DNA from: CAWAND01 sp963797485
GTDB taxonomy: Bacteria > Chloroflexota > Anaerolineae > Anaerolineales > E44-bin32
Direction of reading: 5' to 3'
DNA: 64,000 bases
Assembly (NCBI GenBank): GCA_963797485.1
Contig: CAWCPF010000003.1
Location: 1,178,001-1,242,000, forward strand
A program made the translations under genes and the position numbers. The notes beneath the pieces are model-generated. The model searched no databases. It saw only the letters and a program-made list of their open reading frames with translations, and was not told the DNA's origin. Below, in pieces: positions 1-7,635 of this stretch. Position 1 is the stretch's first letter; each line of letters starts with the position of its first letter.

Positions 1-83
1 ACCTTGTGGAGGGTGCTCAAACTAATCCCCAGGTACGACACGGCTTCCTTGGCTGTCAGCAGTCTCTCGTCGTGAGTGGCCAT
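1..83 (-). CDS. Excisionase-type helix-turn-helix protein, N-terminal fragment
   Basis: Only the first 27 residues are inside the window; the gene runs off the left edge. It starts with ATG at 83 behind a good purine-rich ribosome site (GGAAGGG about seven bases upstream). The fragment reads MATHDERLLTAKEAVSYLGI and continues SLSTLHKV, which is the first helix and turn of the MerR-like excisionase/AlpA DNA-binding domain (LLTxxEAAxxLGxS pattern). Proteins of this family bind DNA as small regulators or excisionases. Nothing can be said about the C-terminal part or about a linked mobile element. Confidence 0.7.
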   Translation of the reverse strand, partial: MATHDERLLTAKEAVSYLGISLSTLHK

Positions 84-346
84 CCTTGCCCTTCCTCAGT
101 CACCAGCCTTGTGGTCCGTTCCCTCGGCTCCGGGCACACCGGCCTATAATGGGCCAGAACCGGCAGCGCGCTCAAGGGACATGGTTTTACATGGTTTTGG
201 TCCATTTACCGCTGAACCTACTATACGTCACAAAGGGGCCGGATTCCCGCCGCCGGACACGCTGTAAGCCGAATGTAAGGGCCGGTTGAACCTGGCTGGC
301 CCAACCACGCACGGGCTTGCGGGCGACGCACAAACGGAGGGCCGTC

Positions 347-1429
347 ATGACCAAGAAGCTTGGCTTGCTGACCGGTGGGGGGGATGCCCCGGGATTGAAT
401 GCCGTCATCCGAACGGTGGTCAAGACGGCGCCCCATTACGATTTCCGGGTGATTGGCATCCGGGATGGCTTCGACGGCTTGCTGGATCCTGAGGGAATCG
501 TGGCCCTGGGACCCGAGCATGTGCGCGGCATTCTGCCCCTGGGAGGCACGATCCTGGGAACCGCCAATCGAGGTAACCCATTTGCCCGGAAAGTGGAGAC
601 CGACGGAAAGACCGAGATCGTGGATGTCTCGGACGATGTGGTTGCCCGCGCCCTTGAACTGGATTTGGAAGGTATCGTCGTGGTGGGGGGAGACGGGACC
701 CTGCACATCGGCCTCGAGCTGAAGGACAAGGGCTGCCCCATTGTGGGGGTTCCCAAAACCATCGACAACGACATCGGGGGCACCGACATCAGCTTTGAAT
801 TCGATACGGCCGTCAACACGGCCATGGAAGCCCTCGACCGGCTGCACACCACAGCTAAATCACATCATCGCGTGATGGTCCTCGAGCTGATGGGCCGCGA
901 TGCCGGGTTCATTGCCCTGCATGCAGGGCTGGCCGGCGGAGCGGACGTGATCCTCATCCCCGAGATCCCTTTCAGGTTTGACCAGATCTGTGAGAAAGTG
1001 GCGGCACGGGCGCGAGCCGGGAGGCACTTTAGCATCATTGCCGCCGCAGAAGGTGCGCATCCGGAGGGCGGCCAGCCGGTTTACTCCCGCGGCGCAGACG
1101 AGCTTCGAGTTGGGCGGCTTGGCGGGATCGGACAGATCGTGGCCGAGCACGTAGAGCAGGCGTGCCAGATGGAAACCCGGGTCACGGTCCTTGGCCATCT
1201 CCAACACGGCGGTTCGCCGACCGCGTTTGACCGCTGGTTGTGCACCCGGCTTGGGGGGGAAGCCGTCCGTTTGGCGGCCGATGGCCAGTGGGGAAGGATG
1301 GCCGCTTTGCACGGCTCCAAGGTCGAGTCGGTGGATATGCGTCAGGCTTTGGATTCCCCCAAGCGCGTCGATCTGGCCGGCGACGCCGTCCGGACGGCGC
1401 GCGAGATTGGCATCTCGTTTGGGGACTGA
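347..1429 (+). CDS. pfkA: 6-phosphofructokinase (group III, probably ATP-dependent)
   Basis: Phosphorylates fructose 6-phosphate to fructose 1,6-bisphosphate, the committed glycolytic step, in the cytoplasm. The 360-residue protein has the N-terminal nucleotide loop (GLLTGGGDAPGLNAVIR, residues 5-21), GGDGT, the catalytic PKTIDND segment and the substrate-binding LMGRDAGFIALHAGLAGGAD region. Gly in GGDGT together with Lys in PKTIDND is the combination of the 'mixed' group III enzymes that use ATP; PPi-users carry Asp in place of that Gly. I chose ATG 347 because GGAGG at 336-340 precedes it by six bases; an in-frame start at 317 lacks such a site. It converges with the AIR-synthase-like gene five bases downstream. 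Confidence 0.93.
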   Translation: MTKKLGLLTGGGDAPGLNAVIRTVVKTAPHYDFRVIGIRDGFDGLLDPEGIVALGPEHVRGILPLGGTILGTANRGNPFARKVETDGKTEIVDVSDDVVARALELDLEGIVVVGGDGTLHIGLELKDKGCPIVGVPKTIDNDIGGTDISFEFDTAVNTAMEALDRLHTTAKSHHRVMVLELMGRDAGFIALHAGLAGGADVILIPEIPFRFDQICEKVAARARAGRHFSIIAAAEGAHPEGGQPVYSRGADELRVGRLGGIGQIVAEHVEQACQMETRVTVLGHLQHGGSPTAFDRWLCTRLGGEAVRLAADGQWGRMAALHGSKVESVDMRQALDSPKRVDLAGDAVRTAREIGISFGD

Positions 1430-1434
1430 AGGAG

Positions 1435-2445
1435 TCAGCCCAGCGAATCAAAGAGCTGGGCGATGGCATCCCGCCCCGGTTGAGCCAGAGGTTTGACCCC
1501 GTCGGCCGTGTGCAATCGGACCCCCCAACTCTCGGCCACCCGGCCGATGCGCGCCGCCGGGATCCCGACGGCCGACAGCGCCTCAACAATGCCTGGGCTC
1601 GCCTCAGGGCGCGCCGTGATGAGCAAGGCGCCCGAAGCCAGCGATGCCAGCGGATCAACCCCCAAGGCCCGGCAGAGCTGACGAGCTTCTCCCGGGATGG
1701 GGATGGCGTCCAGCTCGATCTCCAAACCCACCGAGGCGGCCTCGGCCATTTCCCACAGGCCGCCCGCCAGGCCGCCCTCAGTCGGGTCGTGCATGGCGGT
1801 CACGCCGCCACTTTCCGCCGCCACCAGCGCGTCCTGCACAACGCTGATGCCTGGATCCTCGAGTGCGCGCTGTCCCCAATCGATCGTCCCAGGTTGCATG
1901 CCCTCCAGCTTCCCGGCAAAATCCGTGGCCAAGATGCTCACGGCTTCGATGGGGATCCACTTGGTGAGCAAGATATCGTCGCCGGGACGCGCCCCGCGGG
2001 GGGTGATGAGCCGATCGCGGGCCACCTCGCCCAGCATGGTCCCCACCAAGATGGGCCGATTGAGATCACGCGTGATCTCGGTATGACCGCCGACGAAGGT
2101 CGCCCCGATGGAACGGCATGCGGCCTCGATGTGTTCGAAAATCTCATCCACCAGGCGCCGGTCGGTGCGGCCCTCGGGGAGCAGGGCGGTGACCAAAAAC
2201 CAGCCCGGGCGCGCGCCGGTGGTGGCGACGTCGTTGGCGTTAACCTGCACCGCGTACCAGCCGATGCGGCCGGAGGTGATGGTGATGGGATCGGTCTTGG
2301 CCACCAGCATGCGATCGCCGAAATCGATCACGGCGCAGTCCAGGCCGACCCCCGGGCCGAGCAGCACGCGGGGATCCGTCGGGGCGAAGCGCCGGGCGAA
2401 CTCGGCAATCACTTCGGGGGGCAGTTTGCCCAACGGGTAGGTCAT
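1435..2445 (-). CDS. AIR synthase / HypE-like ATP-binding protein
   Basis: A 336-residue member of the PurM/HypE/SelD ATP-binding superfamily. Visible marks are the acidic Mg-ATP segment (VGLDCAVIDFGD), the NANDVATTGARP motif shared with PurM and HypE, FVGGHTEIT, and the glycine-rich AMHDPTEGGLAGGLWEMAEA loop near residues 225-245. It lacks the C-terminal Cys tail of true HypE, and no hyp genes lie nearby, so carbamoyl-phosphate dehydratase function is not supported. The ATG is at 2445. The gene lies downstream of an unusual structured leader with a short ORF (2446-2653), so its expression may be attenuated. Substrate unknown. Confidence 0.8.
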   Translation of the reverse strand: MTYPLGKLPPEVIAEFARRFAPTDPRVLLGPGVGLDCAVIDFGDRMLVAKTDPITITSGRIGWYAVQVNANDVATTGARPGWFLVTALLPEGRTDRRLVDEIFEHIEAACRSIGATFVGGHTEITRDLNRPILVGTMLGEVARDRLITPRGARPGDDILLTKWIPIEAVSILATDFAGKLEGMQPGTIDWGQRALEDPGISVVQDALVAAESGGVTAMHDPTEGGLAGGLWEMAEAASVGLEIELDAIPIPGEARQLCRALGVDPLASLASGALLITARPEASPGIVEALSAVGIPAARIGRVAESWGVRLHTADGVKPLAQPGRDAIAQLFDSLG

Positions 2446-2463
2446 CAAGGCCCTTCGGGAAGC

Positions 2464-2492
2464 AAAGGGCCGTCCACTCGGGACGGCCCTTT
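2464..2492 (-). terminator. 12-bp hairpin, possible attenuator terminator
   Basis: Perfect inverted repeat: AAAGGGCCGTCC at 2464-2475 pairs with GGACGGCCCTTT at 2481-2492, with a five-base loop. It lies 18 bases before the start codon of the AIR-synthase-like gene. The following T-run on the minus strand is short (only the TTT of the stem), so intrinsic termination would be weak. Confidence 0.4.
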
Positions 2493-2508
2493 GGTGCGCT
2501 GCGGCAAC

Positions 2509-2562
2509 CTATCCAATCACAAGGAGGGATGCCGCAGCGCGTCGTTGTTCACTCTTACTCAT
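2509..2562 (-). CDS. Putative 17-residue leader peptide
   Basis: ATG at 2562 opens a 17-codon ORF (MSKSEQRRAAASLLVIG) ending in TAG at 2509-2511. It has one of the strongest ribosome sites in the window: AGGAGGTG eight bases upstream, close to a full match to the 16S 3' end. The ORF overlaps the left arm and loop of an 11-bp inverted repeat, and a second hairpin follows before the AIR-synthase-like gene. The peptide ends with Leu-Leu-Val-Ile, but there is no long run of one amino acid that would name a regulatory signal. It could be a translated attenuator peptide or a small functional protein; the former is favoured by position only. Confidence 0.45.
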   Translation of the reverse strand: MSKSEQRRAAASLLVIG

Positions 2563-2624
2563 TGGCATCACCTCCTCTTTGCATAGGATAGCAAAGGAAG
2601 GTGCTCTTGCTGAGCACGCCGCTC

Positions 2625-2653
2625 AGTATCGCACACGCCTCGGTGATTGTCAA
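2625..2653 (-). promoter_or_regulatory. Sigma-70-type promoter for leader and AIR-synthase-like gene
   Basis: On the minus strand TTGACA (2648-2653), a 17-base spacer and GATACT (2625-2630). The -35 abuts the stop codon of queA, so the leader has its own promoter immediately after the queA operon. Confidence 0.65.
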
Positions 2654-3676
2654 TCAAAGGATCAACATGGCGTCGCCAAACGAGTAGAACCGGTAGCCGC
2701 GGGCTTTGGCCGCTTCGTAAGCCTTCAGAATGGTCTCGCGCCCGGCAAACGCCGACACCAACATCAACAGGGTCGAGCGTGGCAGGTGGAAATTGGTGAT
2801 CAGGGCATCCACGGCCCGGAACGTGTGTCCGGGCAGGATGAATAGGTCGGTCGCGCCTTCGAAGCTCGAGACGGCCAGATCGGCGGCCGCCGTTCGGGCA
2901 GCCGACTCGAGTGTGCGCGTCGAGGTTGTCCCCACGGCCGCAATGCGCCCACCTCGGGCGCGGACCGAGTTGATCTGGTCGGCGGCAGCTGGATCCAGCC
3001 GGCACCACTCGGTGTGGATGGCGTGCCGGCGAGGGTCGGCTTCACGCACCGGGGCGAACGTGTCCAACCCGATGTGGAGCGTGACCTCGATGGTCTCGAT
3101 GCCCTTGGTCTCCAGGCGAGACAGCAGCCCGGGCGTGAAATGCAGCCCGGCCGTGGGGGCGGCGGCCGACCCCTCTTCGCGAGCGAACACGGTTTGATAA
3201 TCGTCGGTACGACGAAGCGGCTCGGTGATGTAGGGCGGGAGCGGCATGACGCCCAGCCGCTCCAGGTCTCCACCCAGCGGAGGGTCGAATCGGACGCGAC
3301 GCCGGCTGCCGCCGAGATCGTCTTCGACCACGGCCTTACGCCCGTCGGCCAGGCTCAGCCGGCGGCCGGGGCCAAGGCCTCTGCCTCCCACCATAGCTTC
3401 CCAGAGACCAGGCTCGATTCGCCTCAGCAGCAGGATTTCAGCCTTCCCGCCCCCCGGCTGTTTCAGGGCTTCCAGCCTGGCGGGCAGCACACGTGTCCGA
3501 TTGATAACCAGCCCGTCACCGGGCCGAAGCAGATCAGGTAGGTCCCGAAAAACGTGATCAACGAGCTGGCCGGTTCGCCGGTCGAGCACAAGCAGACGGG
3601 CGGCGTCGCGAGGCTCGACGGGGTGCTGGGCAATGAATGATCGGGGAAGGTCGTAGTCGAAATCGGAGGTATGCAC
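2654..3676 (-). CDS. queA: S-adenosylmethionine:tRNA ribosyltransferase-isomerase
   Basis: Transfers and isomerises the ribosyl group of AdoMet onto 7-aminomethyl-7-deazaguanine in tRNA, giving epoxyqueuosine. The 340-residue length is normal. The protein opens with DFDYDLPRSFIAQHPVEPRD, typical of QueA, and contains VINRTRVLPARL, GLHFTPGLL, HIGLDTFAPVR and NFHLPRSTLLMLVSAFAG. The start is GTG at 3676, four bases after the DUF2905 stop, so the two are likely translationally coupled. The order ruvB-DUF2905-queA is a common bacterial arrangement linking repair and tRNA modification genes. Confidence 0.95.
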   Translation of the reverse strand: MHTSDFDYDLPRSFIAQHPVEPRDAARLLVLDRRTGQLVDHVFRDLPDLLRPGDGLVINRTRVLPARLEALKQPGGGKAEILLLRRIEPGLWEAMVGGRGLGPGRRLSLADGRKAVVEDDLGGSRRRVRFDPPLGGDLERLGVMPLPPYITEPLRRTDDYQTVFAREEGSAAAPTAGLHFTPGLLSRLETKGIETIEVTLHIGLDTFAPVREADPRRHAIHTEWCRLDPAAADQINSVRARGGRIAAVGTTSTRTLESAARTAAADLAVSSFEGATDLFILPGHTFRAVDALITNFHLPRSTLLMLVSAFAGRETILKAYEAAKARGYRFYSFGDAMLIL

Positions 3677-3679
3677 GCC

Positions 3680-3916
3680 CTATTTGGCCAACCAGCGGGC
3701 GATCAGGTTGACGACCACGGTCAGCACCAGGCTGATGACGATCATGCTGGCAAGCGGCACGAAACAGGTGACCGGGCCGGATTGAAAACGCAGGTCGCCG
3801 GGAAGCTGCCCAAGGTGCACGCCTGACCGGCCGAGAAGCCAGATCAAACCCCCCAGGCCGGCGACGGCCAGCCCCAACACCATCATCCAGCGCGCCAGAG
3901 CCGTCCACTCGGGCAC
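3680..3916 (-). CDS. DUF2905 small membrane protein
   Basis: A 78-residue protein with two predicted membrane helices: one near residues 8-25 (MMVLGLAVAGLGGLIWLL) and one near 50-72 (PLASMIVISLVLTVVVNLIA). Between them is the family-typical GQLPGDLRF stretch. DUF2905 genes commonly follow ruvB; their function is unknown. I chose GTG 3916, seven bases beyond the ruvB stop, which gives the usual family length; longer in-frame extensions would overlap ruvB. Confidence 0.8.
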   Translation of the reverse strand: MPEWTALARWMMVLGLAVAGLGGLIWLLGRSGVHLGQLPGDLRFQSGPVTCFVPLASMIVISLVLTVVVNLIARWLAK

Positions 3917-3923
3917 GGGGAGC

Positions 3924-4958
3924 TCAGAAGTCGGGCAGCACCGGCTGAGCGCCGGGGGCCGGGTCGAGGCCAAGATGTCGGTAGGCCAGCGCCGTCGCCA
4001 CCCGGCCTTGCGGCGTGCGATCGATGAACCCGAGTTGGAGCAGGTACGGTTCAACCACATCCATCACCGTGTCCGGCTCTTCGCTGATGGAAGCGGCAAT
4101 GGTTTGCAGCCCCACCGGCCCGCCAGCGAATTTGACAATGATCGTGTTGAGCACGCGCCGATCGGCGTCGTCCAGACCCAGATCGTCAATCTCGAGCAGG
4201 CGCAGGGCATCGGCGGCCACGTCACGCGTAATGTTCCCATCGGCGCGCACGTCGGCAAAATCGCGCACCCGGCGCAGCAGCCTGAGGGCCACCCGCGGCG
4301 TGCCGCGCGCCCGGCAGGCGATCTCCGACACCCCCTCGGGCTGCATCTCGACGCCCAGAATCTGGCTGGCGCGGCGCACGATCTCGCCCATGAACTCATT
4401 GTCGTAGAAGTCCAGGCGATAAATGGCCCCGAACCGGGCGCGGAGAGGGGAGGTCAGCAGGGCCAGCCGGGTGGTGGCCCCGATGATGGTGAAGCGCGGG
4501 AGCTGCAGGCGCAGGGAACGGGCGCTGGGCCCCTTTCCGATGGTGATGTCGAGCGCGTACTCTTCCATGGCCGGATACAGGATTTCCTCGACCGCCCGGC
4601 CCAGGCGGTGAATCTCATCAATGAAAAGGACATCCCCCGACTGCAGATTGGAGAGGATGGCGGCCAGATCGCCGGCGCGTTCGATGGCCGGGCCGGAGGT
4701 CATTTTCAACCGGGCCCCCATCTCGTTGGCCAGTATGTGCGCCAGGGTGGTCTTGCCCAGGCCCGGTGGACCATAGAACAACACATGGTCCAGCGCCTCA
4801 GAGCGCGCCCGGGCCGCCTCTATCAGAATCGCCAGGTTCTCTTTGACCCACGACTGCCCGATCATCTCGGCCAGGCGCTGGGGCCGAAGGCTGGGTTCGG
4901 ACCAGTCCTCGCCCCTGAACTCGGGCGAAACGGTGCGTGGGTTGGCGCGTTCAGCCAT
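3924..4958 (-). CDS. ruvB: Holliday junction branch migration ATPase RuvB
   Basis: The AAA+ motor of the RuvAB complex, which drives branch migration at Holliday junctions. In the 344-residue protein, Walker A (GPPGLGKTT), Walker B (VLFIDEIHRL), sensor 1 (IIGATTRLALLTSPLRARFG) and the C-terminal winged helix (DEL-type, ending GRVATALAYRHLGL) are all present in order. I chose ATG 4958 (MAERANPRTV); the longer in-frame opening lies in the promoter region. A minus-strand TATAAT ends seven bases before this ATG, so the mRNA may be leaderless. ruvA and ruvC are not in the window. Confidence 0.95.
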   Translation of the reverse strand: MAERANPRTVSPEFRGEDWSEPSLRPQRLAEMIGQSWVKENLAILIEAARARSEALDHVLFYGPPGLGKTTLAHILANEMGARLKMTSGPAIERAGDLAAILSNLQSGDVLFIDEIHRLGRAVEEILYPAMEEYALDITIGKGPSARSLRLQLPRFTIIGATTRLALLTSPLRARFGAIYRLDFYDNEFMGEIVRRASQILGVEMQPEGVSEIACRARGTPRVALRLLRRVRDFADVRADGNITRDVAADALRLLEIDDLGLDDADRRVLNTIIVKFAGGPVGLQTIAASISEEPDTVMDVVEPYLLQLGFIDRTPQGRVATALAYRHLGLDPAPGAQPVLPDF

Positions 4959-4965
4959 GCCGGCG

Positions 4966-4971
4966 ATTATA
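4966..4971 (-). promoter_or_regulatory. -10 box placing ruvB transcription start at its ATG
   Basis: A perfect TATAAT on the minus strand, seven bases upstream of the ruvB ATG, with no ribosome site between. No good -35 is seen (best TATCAA). The geometry matches leaderless promoters known from Deinococcus and actinobacteria. Confidence 0.45.
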
Positions 4972-5005
4972 CAAGAAGCCCGCGTGGTTGATAGCCCCGG
5001 CCGTC

Positions 5006-5034
5006 TTGACACACCCGCTGGGTTCGACTAACAT
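5006..5034 (+). promoter_or_regulatory. Promoter of the cold-shock gene
   Basis: TTGACA (5006-5011), 17-base spacer, TAACAT (5029-5034). Transcription would start near 5041, giving a leader of about 160 bases before the cold-shock ATG at 5201. It is divergent to the ruvB promoter. Confidence 0.7.
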
Positions 5035-5067
5035 GGCCGCGAAGGTTGCATGCGAGTTCACTCCATC

Positions 5068-5137
5068 CGTCGAAGGATCCAGGCCTGAGCCGCACCATCC
5101 GCTCGGGCCTGCTTGGTCAGTCGGATCCTTCCGGACG
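5068..5137 (+). promoter_or_regulatory. Long hairpin in the cold-shock 5'UTR (possible RNA thermosensor)
   Basis: Nested complementary arms: CGTC and GAAGGATCC (5068-5080) pair with GGATCCTTC and GACG (5123-5137, two-base bulge). Inside, AGGCCTGAGC (5081-5090) pairs with GCTCGGGCCT (5101-5110) with one U-G wobble. The structure sits about 50 bases upstream of the ribosome site. Long structured leaders that refold with temperature are known for E. coli cspA; function here is inferred. Confidence 0.55.
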
Positions 5138-5200
5138 AACCCGACCGTTGGAGAACGCGCGAGGCACCTGATGGTCCGATTGCTTTGGGAGGCTGGAAAG

Positions 5201-5410
5201 ATGTCCGAACGTGTGACCGGGACGGTCAAGTGGTTCAACGCAGGCAAGGGGTACGGCTTCATCGAACGTGAAGGCGGGCCGGACGTATTCGTCCACTACT
5301 CTGCCATCCAGGCCGACGGATTCCGTGAGTTACAGGAGGGTCAGCAGGTCGAGTTCAGCATCGAACAGGGCCCCAAAGGGCTGCAGGCTGCAAGCGTGGT
5401 CCCCCTGTAG
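5201..5410 (+). CDS. Cold-shock protein (CspA family)
   Basis: A 69-residue single-stranded nucleic acid-binding beta-barrel protein. Both RNA-binding motifs are present: RNP1 as GKGYGFIE (residues 16-23) and RNP2 as VFVHYSAI (residues 30-37), after the usual GTVKWFN start. It acts as an RNA chaperone or transcription antiterminator. I chose ATG 5201 because GGGAGG ends eight bases upstream and the family begins here. An open in-frame extension back to 5033 overlaps the leader hairpin and is not family-like. It is monocistronic, with its own promoter and a strong terminator. Confidence 0.95.
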   Translation: MSERVTGTVKWFNAGKGYGFIEREGGPDVFVHYSAIQADGFRELQEGQQVEFSIEQGPKGLQAASVVPL

Positions 5411-5429
5411 CCGCCATCTCGGTATCCAT

Positions 5430-5460
5430 GGCCCTCCGGTCCCCCGGAGGGCCTTTTTTT
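5430..5460 (+). terminator. Intrinsic terminator after the cold-shock gene
   Basis: A perfect 10-bp stem, GGCCCTCCGG (5430-5439) with CCGGAGGGCC (5444-5453) and a 4-base loop, directly followed by seven T residues (5454-5460). Confidence 0.92.
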
Positions 5461-5501
5461 GTTGACTCGCATCGGTCCTTGGAACTGGTCACCGCGTACC
5501 C

Positions 5502-5543
5502 TTGACAGGTACCTAAGCGGCTTTTATATTTAGCTCTGCTAAA
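5502..5543 (+). promoter_or_regulatory. marR promoter with palindromic MarR operator
   Basis: TTGACA (5502-5507), 17-base spacer and TATATT (5525-5530). A perfect 6-3-6 palindrome, TTTAGC-TCT-GCTAAA, spans 5529-5543 and overlaps the end of the -10 and the start site. This is where a MarR dimer would block its own promoter; the marR ATG follows at 5551. Confidence 0.65.
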
Positions 5544-5550
5544 CAATAAG

Positions 5551-6033
5551 ATGGCTGGATACGCGAGCGCTGACTTGGACGGGCTGGCGAGGGACATTGT
5601 CGAGATTGTCCCGCTGGTCATGCGCGTCCTGGCGGCTGAACTCAGGAAGAGCGGGGACAACTTGTCGCCGGCTCACTTGCGCACACTGACACTGCTCCAC
5701 AGCCAGGACTGCAGCCTGGGCGAACTGGCGGAGCTTGAGCAGGTTACCTCGGCCACGATCTCGCGTTCGGTGGCGACCTTGGTGGAGCGGGGATGGGTGC
5801 GCAGGGTTCGATCCCAATCTGACCGGCGCGTGGTGTTGGCGGAGCTCACACCGCGCGGCGAATCCGTCCTCAAGGATCTGCAGAACCGGGCCCGGGCGCG
5901 CGTACATCAAATCCTGGGTCCGCTGAGTGACCAGGAGGTACGCGACTTGCAGCAAGCCCTTCCGGTGTTGCTGCGGGTCTTCGAGCGAGGTCTGCAGGAG
6001 GCCGAGCGGCAGGTTGGCTTGGTCAAGGTCTGA
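5551..6033 (+). CDS. MarR family transcriptional regulator
   Basis: A 160-residue winged-helix repressor. The recognition part is visible around residues 50-95 (HLRTLTLLHSQDCSLGELAE, then TSATISRSVATLVERGWV and the wing RSQSDRRVVLAELT), with helical dimerisation ends. Its promoter carries a perfect palindrome, which suggests autorepression, and the next three genes encode an efflux-type ABC system. The family usually releases DNA on binding a small phenolic or lipophilic ligand; the ligand here cannot be read from sequence. The leader is only about 14 bases and has no clear ribosome site. Confidence 0.9.
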   Translation: MAGYASADLDGLARDIVEIVPLVMRVLAAELRKSGDNLSPAHLRTLTLLHSQDCSLGELAELEQVTSATISRSVATLVERGWVRRVRSQSDRRVVLAELTPRGESVLKDLQNRARARVHQILGPLSDQEVRDLQQALPVLLRVFERGLQEAERQVGLVKV

Positions 6034-6207
6034 CGTCCGGGGTTTCCGGCCCGGCAAACTAGAGAAGAGATCCTTGGCCGGATGGGGTGCGGATCACCCG
6101 GCCGAGGCAAGTCCATCGGGGGCAGACAGGCGGTGAGGCCGCCGTCAGGTTGTGGTCGAGCGAAAGGCCGCGACCGGGACTAGTCTGTCCAAAAAGGAGA
6201 AACGATC

Positions 6208-7632
6208 GTGTCTAGGAGAACGTGGATCTTTGGGATTCTGGGTGTGCTTGTGGTCCTCATTGTTGGCGTGGGCTTGTTGCGCCGGGCGGCCGCGGCCGGG
6301 CTCCCGGCCGCCAGCTCGCAGCGCACTGCCAACGTCGAACCAGGGCCTATCGAAGTGAGCGTGTCGGGAACGGGATCGATTGAACCCTTGGCCCAGGCTG
6401 GCCTGCCTTTCAATGTCAGCGGCAACATCGGGCACATTTACGTCAAAGTCGGCGACCAGGTGCAGGCGGGCGAGGTCCTCATGGATCTCGATATCGCCTC
6501 GCTGGACGTGAGCCTGATTAACGCTGAGTCCGATCTGCTCACGACCCAAAAAGCCCTGGACGATCTCCTCGACCAGAACAACTGGAAACTCAGTCTGGCA
6601 CAAGCGCAGGTAGACCTGGCGGCGGCACGTGATGAGCTGCACACGGCAGAATACACGCAGTCGGTGCGGGCGCAAGGGAACCGAGCCAGTGCGCAGTCGA
6701 TCGCTGCGGCACAGGCGAACGTGTATCTGACCAAGCAGGCGCTCGATCAGGCGAAGCGACGGTCGAACGGTGATCCCCCCGACAGCGCCCGGACAGCGGA
6801 AAACGCCATCAACTTGAGCAATGCTCAAATTGCCTATAACTCGGCCGTACGCACTCTCAACTGGTACACGGGGCATCCGACCGACATCGAACAGGCCCAG
6901 TTGGATTCGGCCGTGGCCGTGGCTCAGGCCAAGGTCGACCAGGCGCAGAAGCAGGCCGATATTCTGGCCAACGGCCCCGATCCGGATCAGGTGAGGGCGG
7001 CCCAAGCCCAAGTTGAAGCCGCCCAGGCCCGGGTCAACCAGGGCAAGCTGATCGCCCCATTCGGTGGCCGGGTGACGGCAATCTATTACCAGGTGGGTGA
7101 CAAGGTCATTCCCGGCACGTCTGGAATCGCGCTGGCGGACTACTCCAGCTTCCACATCCAGACCACGGTGGACGAACTCGACATCGCCTCGGTGCAGCTC
7201 GGCCAGCCGGTCAGCGTGACCCTGGACGCACTGCCGGGGATCGAGCTGGAAGGCAGCGTGGCCGAGATCGATCTGGCGCCGGATCCCGGCGCGAACACGA
7301 CCGAGTACCCGGTGGTGGTTGATTTGAAAGACCCTGGCGACCAAGCCCGCATCGGAATGACCGCCGCCCTGGAGATCCTGGTGGCCAAGAAGGACGACGC
7401 GTTGCTGGTGCCCAACTGGGCGCTGCGTTTTGACGATGTGACCGGCCAGGTGTACGTCATGGTTCAGCAAGGGGGCATCCTGGCGCGCCAGGATGTCCAG
7501 CTTGGGCTGCGAAACGAGAGCGTCAGTGAAGTCGTCTCCGGACTCCAGGCCGGCCAGGTTGTGGGCGTGCCGGCTTCCGCGCCAACCCCGCCGTTTGGTG
7601 GTGATGGCGGCGGCGTCCAATTCGGAGGTTAG
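6208..7632 (+). CDS. HlyD/MacA-type periplasmic adaptor (membrane fusion) protein
   Basis: A 474-residue membrane-anchored adaptor for the adjacent ABC exporter. The GTG start at 6208 has AAGGAGA eight bases upstream. One N-terminal membrane helix (residues 6-23, WIFGILGVLVVLIVGVGLL) is followed by a split lipoyl/barrel-sandwich domain (VSGNIGHIYVKVGDQVQAGE and later GKLIAPFGGRVTAIYYQVGD). Between them is a long alpha-helical hairpin (about residues 90-265), then a beta-barrel. The C-terminus is Gly-rich. It likely works as a MacA-like partner of the next two genes; in a monoderm-like envelope it would couple export across the wall. Confidence 0.88.
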   Translation: MSRRTWIFGILGVLVVLIVGVGLLRRAAAAGLPAASSQRTANVEPGPIEVSVSGTGSIEPLAQAGLPFNVSGNIGHIYVKVGDQVQAGEVLMDLDIASLDVSLINAESDLLTTQKALDDLLDQNNWKLSLAQAQVDLAAARDELHTAEYTQSVRAQGNRASAQSIAAAQANVYLTKQALDQAKRRSNGDPPDSARTAENAINLSNAQIAYNSAVRTLNWYTGHPTDIEQAQLDSAVAVAQAKVDQAQKQADILANGPDPDQVRAAQAQVEAAQARVNQGKLIAPFGGRVTAIYYQVGDKVIPGTSGIALADYSSFHIQTTVDELDIASVQLGQPVSVTLDALPGIELEGSVAEIDLAPDPGANTTEYPVVVDLKDPGDQARIGMTAALEILVAKKDDALLVPNWALRFDDVTGQVYVMVQQGGILARQDVQLGLRNESVSEVVSGLQAGQVVGVPASAPTPPFGGDGGGVQFGG

Positions 7633-7635
7633 TCG

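Larger units (their letters stand above)
2446..2618 (-). promoter_or_regulatory. Structured leader RNA upstream of the AIR-synthase-like gene
   Basis: The transcript from the minus promoter at 2625-2653 would begin near 2618 and hold several exact inverted repeats. In RNA order these are CTGAGC/GCTCAG and an overlapping GTGCTC/GAGCAC that cannot form at the same time, then CTTTGC/GCAAAG, then an AGGAGGTG ribosome site and a 17-codon ORF. An 11-bp stem follows (2530-2540 with 2496-2506), then a 12-bp hairpin (2464-2492). The 23-nt loop of the 11-bp stem contains CCTCCT, complementary to the AGGAGG site. This arrangement is typical of attenuators and translation-coupled switches. I do not recognise a known riboswitch class, and the ligand is unknown. 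Confidence 0.5.

Noticed and set aside
145..150. TATAAT upstream of pfkA as its promoter
   Set aside because: No -35 at 16-18 bases and almost 200 bases from the start; kept only as an observation.
4937..5200. Long N-terminal extension of the cold-shock protein (open frame back to 4937/5033)
   Set aside because: It overlaps the promoter and leader hairpin, has no ribosome site, and the family starts at 5201 with a good site.
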